Source of the DNA: Haloferacaceae archaeon
Lineage (GTDB): Archaea > Halobacteriota > Halobacteria > Halobacteriales > Haloferacaceae
DNA: 5,254 nucleotides
Direction: 5' to 3'
NCBI GenBank assembly: GCA_028274825.1
Contig: JAQCMZ010000383.1
Location: forward strand, 1 to 5,254
Part shown: one piece after another, positions 1-4,795 of the stretch
Position numbering within the stretch: the first letter of the stretch is position 1
Layout: every line of letters begins with the position of its first letter
The notes under the pieces: generated by a model
What the model saw: only the letters and a program-made list of their open reading frames with translations
What the model was told of the DNA's origin: nothing
Databases searched by the model: none
Translations under genes and position numbers: made by a program

Positions 1-625
1 GTGTTGTTGACTTCTGGGATTTCCGTGTTGCAATGCCGAGCGTCAGGGCGGTGTACACTGATGAAATCAGATCCGAAGACAGCCGCTTGCGTTGCCGTCC
101 AAGAACCGACGCAAACACGACCCAGGCGACGAGCACAATAAAGCCGACCAGTATCGCCCCTGTGGCGGACGTAACATCGAGCGGGAACGCTGACTGTAGT
201 GGTCGGCTGTACCCACGCAGCGCGTCGGGGCCGTTTGCGAGCCAGCCTTCTGACTGGATGACCCGCTGGAACAGAATGGAGACGCCAAGTAGCGTGATCG
301 CGAGGTAGTCCTCTCGAAGCCGGATCGTCGGAAGAGCGACCAACCCTCCAAGGATCCCCGTGAGAAGCATGGCAACCGCGATTCCGACGGCCCACGTCCC
401 GATGACGGAGACCTCACCGAGGCCGACGACGTATTCGGTGAAGTCTCCCGCTTGGTCCGGTGGCATCACGAATAACGCGGCGGTGTATGCCCCCACGAGA
501 AAGAACCCGACGTGGCCGAGATCAAGCAGTCCCGCGTGACCGAGTTTGAGATTCAGCCCGAACGAGAGGATGGTGTAGATCATCATCAACGTCAGGAACG
601 AGATCAGAATGTCGACGGCTGCCAC
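1..625 (-). CDS. livM: LivM-like branched-chain amino acid ABC transporter permease, N-terminal part
   Basis: Inner-membrane permease of a HAAT-family ABC importer; it should pair with the LivH-like protein to form the substrate channel. The frame is open from a GTG at 625 to the left edge, so 208 codons are visible and the C-terminus is missing. LivM hallmarks are clear: a first membrane helix at about residues 6-22, then GLNLKLGHAGLLDLGHVGFF (about 23-42) running into VGAYT, and LPTIRLREDYLAI (98-110), which matches the family's LPTxRLRGDYLAI loop. Further hydrophobic segments lie near 76-97, 107-122 and 160-175. GTG is chosen because a GGAG sits 6 nt upstream and the next in-frame ATGs (codons 14 and 15) would cut into the first helix. 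It starts 2 nt after the livH stop, so the two are almost certainly co-transcribed and probably translationally coupled. Known: family fold and role. Inferred: the exact substrate, which could be another amino acid, an amide or urea. Confidence 0.92.
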   Translation of the reverse strand, partial: MAAVDILISFLTLMMIYTILSFGLNLKLGHAGLLDLGHVGFFLVGAYTAALFVMPPDQAGDFTEYVVGLGEVSVIGTWAVGIAVAMLLTGILGGLVALPTIRLREDYLAITLLGVSILFQRVIQSEGWLANGPDALRGYSRPLQSAFPLDVTSATGAILVGFIVLVAWVVFASVLGRQRKRLSSDLISSVYTALTLGIATRKSQKSTT

Positions 626-627
626 AG

Positions 628-2031
628 TTAGCTCCCCCCGACGATGCCTTCTGGGCGAACGAGCAAGATGACGAACAGAATGATAAATGCCAGTGGGATC
701 CGGTAGGTGGTGTCAAAGCCCGGGATAGCGTAGATACCGACTTCCATCGTCAATCCAACGACGTAACTCCCGAAGATAGCGCCGTAGACGGAGATCCCGC
801 CCAGGATCACCCCTGCGAACATTGGCACGAGAAGGTTGAACCCGAGGCTGATACCGATTCGTGAAAAGACGAACGCGAGCATCACACCGCCAAGAGCACC
901 GAATACGCCTGCGATGATCCATACCGACATCAGGACTTGGCGCGTGTTGATGCCACGAATCATCGCGAGATCACGGTTGTCACTGGTTGCCCGCATCGCC
1001 TTCCCGAGCGTCGTCGCCCGCAACACGTAGTGCAGCAGAGCCATCGTCGATACTGCGACGAGAATCACACTTATCCGAACTGGTGAGAGTCGGATACGAG
1101 TTGCGTATGACGGATTCTGTGGGAGTGTCCCGCCGGAGAGCACTGCTCCAGCAACAACGACGACAGCCAGCCCACCGAGTGCGGCAGCCAGTCGCGGTCC
1201 AACAACAGAGCGGGTCCCGGCTCGGCGCTGGTATGCGGCGACTGCGACACCGACAGTAGTAGCGAGAATCGCCAGCAGTTCGACCCACGAGTACTGTAAT
1301 CCGAGGAGACGCGCCGCCTCACCGCCGGTCGTTTGCACCTCAACTGCAATACCACTCGATGCAACCAGTAGATCGTGGTACAGCGCCCGCGAGAGGTCGA
1401 GTCCGGCGACGACGGTATCTACCTGATAAAACCGTACTTCGCCGCCGAAAATCGTCTGAATACTGTATCGCAGAATGAACGACAGTGCCAGCGAGACGAT
1501 CAAAAGCATCGCGACCGAGGCGCCTCGTGATCGAAACCGACGGAACACACGAGATTCCATCACCGGAATCATCGCGCCACCGATAATCGCTGCCAGCAGT
1601 AGCCCGGCTAGGAACGATGGAGAACTCACAGCAATAGTAGCACCAACCGCGACTGCAACGGCTGTGTGCGTGCCAATACCTACGACTGGTGGGACGTCAG
1701 CACTCCACCATCCACCCTCGATAGCGTCCCGGCCGCCGAGGTGATACAGAATGGTGAGCACACCGGCCACGGCAATGGCGAACAGCACGGCTTGCCCGGC
1801 CAGCGTCAGCGACTGTGGCCCTGCAGTGAATCGGCGAAGTCCAGGGACAGTATGCGGCATATTGACCAGCAATGCAACGTACGCACCGAGCGTGAGGATA
1901 TCACCGTGTGCGAAGTTCGGAACATCGGCGATGTTGTAGACGAGCGCGAGCCCAATCGCTCCGAGAGAGATGACACTCCCGGTGACGATTCCAGTCATCG
2001 CAGCGTTCGCCAACCCAACATCAACTGCCAT
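628..2031 (-). CDS. livH: LivH-like branched-chain amino acid ABC transporter permease, enlarged form
   Basis: Membrane permease partner of LivM in a HAAT-type ABC importer. At 467 residues it is far longer than E. coli LivH (308). Family marks: an N-terminal helix (about 12-34) followed by NFAHGDILTLGAYVA (39-53), the LivH signature; the cytoplasmic ATPase-contacting loop GKAMRATSDNRDLAMIRGIN (343-362); and a C-terminus ending in VRPEGIVG (458-465). The extra length falls in two places, about residues 65-137 between the AHG motif and the ESRVFRRFR loop, and about 210-310 before the ATPase-contacting loop. Each carries one or two extra hydrophobic segments (78-97 and 117-135; 249-267 and 279-298), giving roughly 12-13 possible membrane helices instead of about 8. 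The frame is intact and composition is uniform, so this looks like a real variant, not a fusion artefact. ATG at 2031 is chosen because a TATA-like box lies 27 nt upstream. It is followed at once by livM. Substrate is inferred only from the family. Confidence 0.93.
   Translation of the reverse strand: MAVDVGLANAAMTGIVTGSVISLGAIGLALVYNIADVPNFAHGDILTLGAYVALLVNMPHTVPGLRRFTAGPQSLTLAGQAVLFAIAVAGVLTILYHLGGRDAIEGGWWSADVPPVVGIGTHTAVAVAVGATIAVSSPSFLAGLLLAAIIGGAMIPVMESRVFRRFRSRGASVAMLLIVSLALSFILRYSIQTIFGGEVRFYQVDTVVAGLDLSRALYHDLLVASSGIAVEVQTTGGEAARLLGLQYSWVELLAILATTVGVAVAAYQRRAGTRSVVGPRLAAALGGLAVVVVAGAVLSGGTLPQNPSYATRIRLSPVRISVILVAVSTMALLHYVLRATTLGKAMRATSDNRDLAMIRGINTRQVLMSVWIIAGVFGALGGVMLAFVFSRIGISLGFNLLVPMFAGVILGGISVYGAIFGSYVVGLTMEVGIYAIPGFDTTYRIPLAFIILFVILLVRPEGIVGGS
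632..637 (-). promoter_or_regulatory. Shine-Dalgarno-like site for livM
   Basis: On the minus strand a GGGGAG run ends 6 nt before the GTG start of livM and overlaps the last codons of livH. It complements the CCUCC at the 3' end of archaeal 16S rRNA. It supports the GTG start and coupled translation of an internal operon gene, in contrast to the apparently leaderless livH. Confidence 0.55.
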
Positions 2032-2054
2032 ACGTTCCGGTTATCTTCGGGTGG

Positions 2055-2067
2055 CCTATAGCTTACG
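2055..2067 (-). promoter_or_regulatory. TATA-like promoter element of livH (leaderless start)
   Basis: The minus strand reads GTAAGCTATAGG here. The CTATAG core is centred about 27 nt from the livH ATG, the usual archaeal TATA-to-start distance, so transcription would begin at or next to the start codon. The upstream GTAA could serve as a weak BRE. No good Shine-Dalgarno precedes the ATG, which fits a leaderless message. It is a short degenerate match and has not been tested. Confidence 0.45.
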
Positions 2068-2120
2068 CCAGAGACCGAGCAGAGACACGGTGACGCAAAC
2101 TCCGCCCGATTGAGATGCTG

Positions 2121-2217
2121 CGATCAGCTGATTCGGGTGGCTCACGCGAGTAGTGACCCACCTCGGGGTCACACCCCGAGACAGCCGTCTCGCATACCTG
2201 TCGATCAGCGGGATTCC
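2121..2217. repeat. Overlapping inverted repeats between short direct repeats, upstream of livH
   Basis: Several perfect or near-perfect stems share sequence. D: GGTGG-C-TCAC (2136-2145) pairs with GTGA-C-CCACC (2153-2162), with one C/C mismatch. A: GTGACCC (2153-2159) pairs with GGGTCAC (2166-2172). B: CTCGGGGT (2162-2169) pairs with ACCCCGAG (2173-2180) across a 3-nt loop. C: CGAGAC (2177-2182) pairs with GTCTCG (2187-2192). D excludes A, A excludes B and B excludes C, so the region can form either D+B or A+C. An imperfect direct repeat, CGATCAGC followed by ATTC, stands on both sides (2121-2134 and 2202-2216); its left copy includes the 10-bp palindrome ATCAGCTGAT (2123-2132). The cluster lies 105-160 nt upstream of the livH start, outside a leaderless transcript, so operator DNA is as likely as an RNA switch. 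Confidence 0.6.
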
Positions 2218-2466
2218 GAGTTGATGATGTCTGGAAGACTCTGACAGTTCGGATGACAGACGGACTCGCTGTGGGCTAACGGAGAAGAAAAGAGAAGAGA
2301 GCAGGCAAGGCCAGCCCAAACGAATCCAGCCCAGATACATCCAGACTGAGTAAATCAAGAGGAGTGGAGTGAGCTGGAGACGTACAGTCTGATACTCTGC
2401 AGATGGTGTAGTGTCTGTATCTCCACGGGGAGACTTGAACAATCGGAGTCATCGGCTCGGACCACG
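2193..2466. other. Non-coding stretch with a 21-nt polypurine tract
   Basis: I see no supported gene here. The one distinct element is an uninterrupted purine run at 2281-2301 (G/A only). Read on the minus strand it is a pyrimidine tract rich in CTCTT, which could slow or end transcription heading toward livH. A minus-strand open frame across 2056-2442 has a leucine-rich stretch only because it crosses this tract, and it lacks a recognisable motif. Confidence 0.4.
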
Positions 2467-2493
2467 GCCACCCTCTCAGGGTTGCCAGGTGGC
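2467..2493. repeat. Inverted repeat GCCACC / GGTGGC
   Basis: GCCACC (2467-2472) and GGTGGC (2488-2493) can form a 6-bp stem with a 15-nt loop. It ends immediately before the upstream copy of the TTGATAT direct repeat. A compact CCACC-ACA-GGTGG hairpin with the same stem core appears just after the inserted gene (3947-3959), so related stems lie on both sides of that gene. Function is unknown. Confidence 0.4.
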
Positions 2494-2494
2494 T

Positions 2495-2513
2495 TCTTGA
2501 TATACTCTTACCA
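2495..2513 (+). repeat. 19-bp imperfect direct repeat, left copy
   Basis: This copy begins TCTTGATATACTCTTAC and matches 16 of 19 positions with 4042-4060, in the same orientation 1547 bp away. The first nine bases are identical. The pair brackets the inserted gene and its promoter. TTGAT is the known target pentamer of the IS200/IS605 element ISDra2, which makes a mobile-element junction conceivable, but a chance match of this size cannot be excluded. Confidence 0.45.
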
Positions 2514-2703
2514 CAGTTGCACACACTCTCAGAATCTTCCCGAGGTCACAGAGCGGGCTCGAGTGCAAGAAACCTCCCACATGCAAACCGCCTCGAATGT
2601 CCCACTCAAACAGATCGTCTTGAGAGACGGCCACCGGCCGAAGCCGTGCTCGACAGTATCAATGGCGTGGGATTTTCCCGGCGCTGACTTCCTCACAGGA
2701 CAA

Positions 2704-2713
2704 CTGTTTAGTG
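2704..2713 (+). promoter_or_regulatory. TATA-like element of the 2735 gene (leaderless start)
   Basis: A TTTAGT core (2707-2712) is centred about 26 nt before the ATG at 2735, the expected archaeal TATA position if the message starts at the initiator codon. No convincing Shine-Dalgarno lies in front of that ATG. This arrangement favours ATG 2735 over the in-frame GTG at 2711, which would overlap the box. Weak, short match. Confidence 0.35.
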
Positions 2714-2734
2714 TTGGTTTGGACAGGACTCGAT

Positions 2735-3931
2735 ATGGTCAAATTACGGTCGGAGTGGAAGCCATCTAAGAAACTCAACGTGATCGGGGAAGCGATAGAT
2801 GTCGGTGATGTTGATCCGCTTCCTGACGATATCTCTCGTGATCGGATCGAGGAGTCCTGTTATACGATACGAACGCTGTACGGCGAGTATATCGACGAAC
2901 TGACCGACGGAACAGATCTCTCACAGCGCGAGGCACAGGCCTGGGTGCTCCGAAATCTGGTTCACGAGGGTAGTGAACGACTCACCTACGAGGCAATCGG
3001 GTTGTATATCTGGGCCATCGGGCGCGGAGCAGAGGGCGACCCGTTATCGCGAACTATCGTGTCCACATACTCCGAGCGGGCCGAACAGAAAATCGAAGCG
3101 GCAGAAGAGACACTCAAGCGGACCGGACCGCCACCATACCCTGATGACCGACTCGATAATCCGACGATGCTGTGGGTCGAGAATTCGGTTGCCGAACGAC
3201 TCCAGTCTCGAACCATCTCCGGGGAGACATACACCGAAACGATCGAGCACCTGCTCGAGGAAACCCGCGCTGATCTCGCGGCGCCAGAACTCATCGACGT
3301 GTTCAGAACCGAGGTGGGAATCGATTATTGTGGAGTGAAACTACTTGGCGACTACTGGGACGACGAACTCGCGATTACCGTCCACGCCCCCACAGCAGTC
3401 GACACTCCAGCAGTTATCGAGGCTGCCGATACCGTCGTTATCGACGGGACTGCCCGTCCGTTTCACGTTGAGGAGACATCCGATCCGGCCGTGCTCGGTC
3501 CGACCGTCGTACTCTTTGACGAGCAGAGCGAGTCTCGTGTCGAGTCACAAGCGGGTCTCGAGGAGTTAGCGTGGGCGCTCGAGACCGTCGAGACATCGCT
3601 GGCAAAAGTTATCGACCGGTGTCGGGCTGACAGGGTGTATGCCCTCGCCGTCGACAATGACCCGACAGCTGCGGGCGCTCATCTGTATCCAGTCGTCGAG
3701 TCAGCCCAGACCCTGCCTCGTGGTGTGCGCTATCTCACCCGGATTCCCCTCGATGACCGGACGGTGACCGTCGGTGCGACGACACCGATCACGCCTGATG
3801 AGTATCTCGACACGACGGATACGACGCTTCTCTGGGCGCAGGATGAGGGCCCGGTCGAGACCCGACCGCTCCCGGGTGCACCGGCCGACCGCAGAGAGCG
3901 AATTCCGAGTTCCGTTCTGAAAACTGCCTGA
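2735..3931 (+). CDS. Acidic 398-residue protein of unknown function with HTH-like and RHH-like segments (probable DNA binding)
   Basis: I do not recognise the family. Residues 61-97 start DLSQREAQAWVLRNL and continue LTYEAIGLYIW, the pattern of LuxR/sigma-region-4-like helix-turn-helices common in haloarchaea. PLSRTIVSTYSERAEQKIEAAE (103-124) follows, where such proteins carry the recognition helix and a charged helix. LDNPTMLWVENSVAERL (140-156) plus GETYTETIEHLLEE (163-176) resembles a ribbon-helix-helix antitoxin-type segment (strand, helix, helix). Residues 180-398 look alpha/beta, with strands near 212-217, 232-236, 256-261 and 301-305. I see no membrane segment, signal peptide or catalytic motif. 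ATG 2735 is preferred for promoter spacing; GTG at 2711 would add 8 residues. The intact long frame, acidic composition and haloarchaeal codon use support a real gene. It is divergent from livH and convergent with livK, so it may be a local regulator or inserted cargo. Both roles are inference. Confidence 0.85.
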   Translation: MVKLRSEWKPSKKLNVIGEAIDVGDVDPLPDDISRDRIEESCYTIRTLYGEYIDELTDGTDLSQREAQAWVLRNLVHEGSERLTYEAIGLYIWAIGRGAEGDPLSRTIVSTYSERAEQKIEAAEETLKRTGPPPYPDDRLDNPTMLWVENSVAERLQSRTISGETYTETIEHLLEETRADLAAPELIDVFRTEVGIDYCGVKLLGDYWDDELAITVHAPTAVDTPAVIEAADTVVIDGTARPFHVEETSDPAVLGPTVVLFDEQSESRVESQAGLEELAWALETVETSLAKVIDRCRADRVYALAVDNDPTAAGAHLYPVVESAQTLPRGVRYLTRIPLDDRTVTVGATTPITPDEYLDTTDTTLLWAQDEGPVETRPLPGAPADRRERIPSSVLKTA

Positions 3932-3946
3932 GACGATTCGGTGTGC

Positions 3947-3959
3947 CCACCACAGGTGG
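3947..3959 (+). repeat. Compact hairpin CCACC-ACA-GGTGG after the 2735 gene
   Basis: A perfect 5-bp GC-rich stem with a 3-nt loop begins 15 nt after the TGA stop. A longer stem CAAGCC/GGCTTG (3988-3993 with 4005-4010) follows. Neither is followed by a T-tract, which is the main archaeal termination signal, so a terminator role is only possible. The stem core repeats that at 2467-2493, in front of the gene. Confidence 0.4.
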
Positions 3960-4041
3960 AATCAGGGCTGTGAACTCATCCCGGGATCAAGCCTCCAGGC
4001 AGGCGGCTTGTGCCATCTGTACAGGATACATAGCTCCTGAA

Positions 4042-4060
4042 TCTTGATATCCTCTCACTA
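4042..4060 (+). repeat. 19-bp imperfect direct repeat, right copy, running into a hairpin
   Basis: TCTTGATATCCTCTCAC matches 2495-2513 at 16 of 19 positions. Its 3' part enters a stem, CTCAC (4054-4058) with GTGAG (4065-4069), around a TAAGCC loop. The layout TTGATATCCTC-stem-TAAG-stem recalls, from memory, terminal palindromes of haloarchaeal IS200/IS605 elements, here shortened or decayed. Confidence 0.45.
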
Positions 4061-4061
4061 A

Positions 4062-4087
4062 GCCGTGAGGTTCGGCCGTGAGGAACC
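4062..4087 (+). repeat. 13-nt tandem repeat GCCGTGAGG N4, two units
   Basis: GCCGTGAGG occurs at 4062-4070 and again at 4075-4083, a tandem with period 13. GGTTC (4069-4073) and GAACC (4083-4087) also pair, so the second unit can sit in the loop of a small hairpin. Either GTGAG can pair with the upstream CTCAC (4054-4058), giving two alternative stems. Confidence 0.5.
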
Positions 4088-4239
4088 CACCCGGACGGAT
4101 CCTCCAATTGTCACCGTGCGGGGTCACCGCGGCAGGGAGTTTGCACTTGTCCCGTGTCACAGTATCTACACTCGGGAAAGAGCAGAACAACACGTTGAGT
4201 CTCGGCCTTGAGATCCGCTGTGCGGTTGAGATCCTCCTC

Positions 4240-4270
4240 CGCGTAACCGCGTCGTCACGCTGCGCGTGAC
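4240..4270. repeat. Two adjacent hairpins, CGCG/CGCG and GTCACGC/GCGTGAC
   Basis: CGCG-TAAC-CGCG (4240-4251) is followed 2 nt later by GTCACGC-TGC-GCGTGAC (4254-4270), a perfect 7-bp stem with a 3-nt loop. There is no T-tract on either strand and no nearby gene end, so this is not an obvious terminator. Confidence 0.5.
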
Positions 4271-4399
4271 TGCCCGCATGACGCTGGGTGGCGACGGCCG
4301 AATCCTGAGCGGTGGAGATGTCAGGGTTGCAGTCCAATTGAATCCCAGTACGGGAAGAATCCGTGTGGGGGTCACGGACTGAACTGGGTGGGACTGCTG

Positions 4400-4606
4400 G
4401 GAGTGGCCACCCCGGGACTCCTCTCCTCGGTCGTGTTCGGACTCCCAGAGTTGTGTGTGCCTCGGGGAGTCCGGCAGACTTCGACGGACGTGGAGTTACT
4501 TTCTGTGCGGACAGCAGTCGGGCACCGCATCGGTTCAGTATCGGACTCGACCGGTCACCCGACTGGGTCCGATTACTGTCTCATTGCGTGGGGCGGACAG
4601 GCCGCC
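4400..4606. ncRNA. Candidate structured RNA or relic: four successive stems
   Basis: Successive stems: GGAGT (4400-4404) with ACTCC (4417-4421); CGGACTCCC (4438-4446) with GGGAGTCCG (4465-4473), a perfect 9-bp stem with an 18-nt loop; ATCGGAC (4540-4546) with GTCCGAT (4567-4573), enclosing a second stem CCGGT/ACTGG (4551-4555 with 4562-4566) stacked on it; and GGCGG (4592-4596) with CCGCC (4602-4606). GGACTCC occurs at both 4415-4421 and 4439-4445, so the 4466-4472 arm can pair with either. No known RNA family is recognised and the strand is undecided. Confidence 0.3.
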
Positions 4607-4646
4607 ATCGTCGGACTGGCAGGAATCGCTCCGTTTCCAGCCTGAT

Positions 4647-4664
4647 TCCTCCCTATACGGAGGA
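4647..4664. repeat. Hairpin TCCTCC-CTATAC-GGAGGA
   Basis: A perfect 6-bp stem with a 6-nt loop. It shares the context GATTC-stem with the palindrome about 100 bp to the right, so the two may be paired subterminal palindromes of the same element end. Function is unproven. Confidence 0.45.
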
Positions 4665-4739
4665 TTGCCTGTCAGTTCAAGCTGCGGATTTTCAACTCTC
4701 AGGGTGGCTATTCCCGCGTGGGTTGAGTCACAATTGTCG

Positions 4740-4788
4740 GATTCATCCTGCGCGTAAAGACGCAGGTATTCTCCTTGTATCTCTATAA
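4740..4788 (+). mobile_element. Possible IS200/IS605 (IS1341-type) right-end remnant
   Basis: GATTCATC leads into the palindrome CCTGCG-CGTAAAGA-CGCAGG (4747-4766), then GTATTCTCCTTGTAT. The 20-nt palindrome with a central TAAAG and these flanks matches my memory of right ends downstream of tnpB genes in many haloarchaea. In that orientation a tnpB would lie to the left on the plus strand, but none is recognisable, so this would be a solo or decayed end. It stops about 8-30 bp short of the livK stop codon. Confidence 0.45.
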
Positions 4789-4795
4789 TCGCCGA

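Larger units (their letters stand above)
3932..4795. other. 864-bp region without a convincing gene; hairpin-rich, possible mobile-element remnant
   Basis: Open frames of 60-141 codons occur on both strands but overlap each other and show no family motif, as expected in GC-rich DNA. What stands out is dyad symmetry: stems at 3947-3959, 3988-4010, 4054-4069, 4254-4270, 4400-4421, 4438-4473, 4540-4573, 4592-4606, 4647-4664 and 4747-4766. Together with an IS200/IS605-like palindrome at the right end, this suggests decayed transposon DNA, a structured RNA, or both. I find no intact transposase on either strand, and no tRNA or rRNA. Confidence 0.5.

Noticed and set aside
2056..2442. Minus-strand open frame of 128 codons upstream of livH with a leucine-rich segment.
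   Set aside because: The hydrophobic stretch comes from the polypurine tract, there is no family motif or promoter signal, and the frame overlaps the hairpin cluster and the livH promoter.
2711..2734. GTG at 2711 as the start of the 398-residue protein.
   Set aside because: It would overlap the TATA-like element, has no Shine-Dalgarno, and adds only eight residues of no evident role. It cannot be fully excluded.
2482..2769. Plus-strand open frame of 95 codons running into the 2735 gene.
   Set aside because: It overlaps the promoter and start of the better-supported gene in another frame, and its composition is not haloarchaeal-like (few acidic residues).
3987..4337. Minus-strand open frame of 116 codons, and a nearby stretch in another frame with two close cysteines (FPECRYC).
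   Set aside because: No family resemblance; the cysteine-containing frame is interrupted by a stop and has no clear start. Basic, serine/arginine-rich composition is typical of antisense shadows in GC-rich DNA.
2416..4783. TGTATCTC at 2416-2423 and 4776-4783 as an 8-bp target-site duplication around the whole insert.
   Set aside because: An 8-mer match between two search windows of this size is likely by chance, and the inner ends show no terminal inverted repeats.
4363..4788. Plus-strand open frame of 141 codons and two overlapping ones, considered as a decayed tnpB C-terminus.
   Set aside because: No zinc-finger cysteines, DED residues or other TnpB motifs, and all three overlapping frames look equally non-specific.
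3932..4795. Possible CRISPR array, tRNA or rRNA in the gene-free region.
   Set aside because: There are no regularly spaced identical repeats, cloverleaf or conserved rRNA sequence; the repeats present are inverted and differ from each other.
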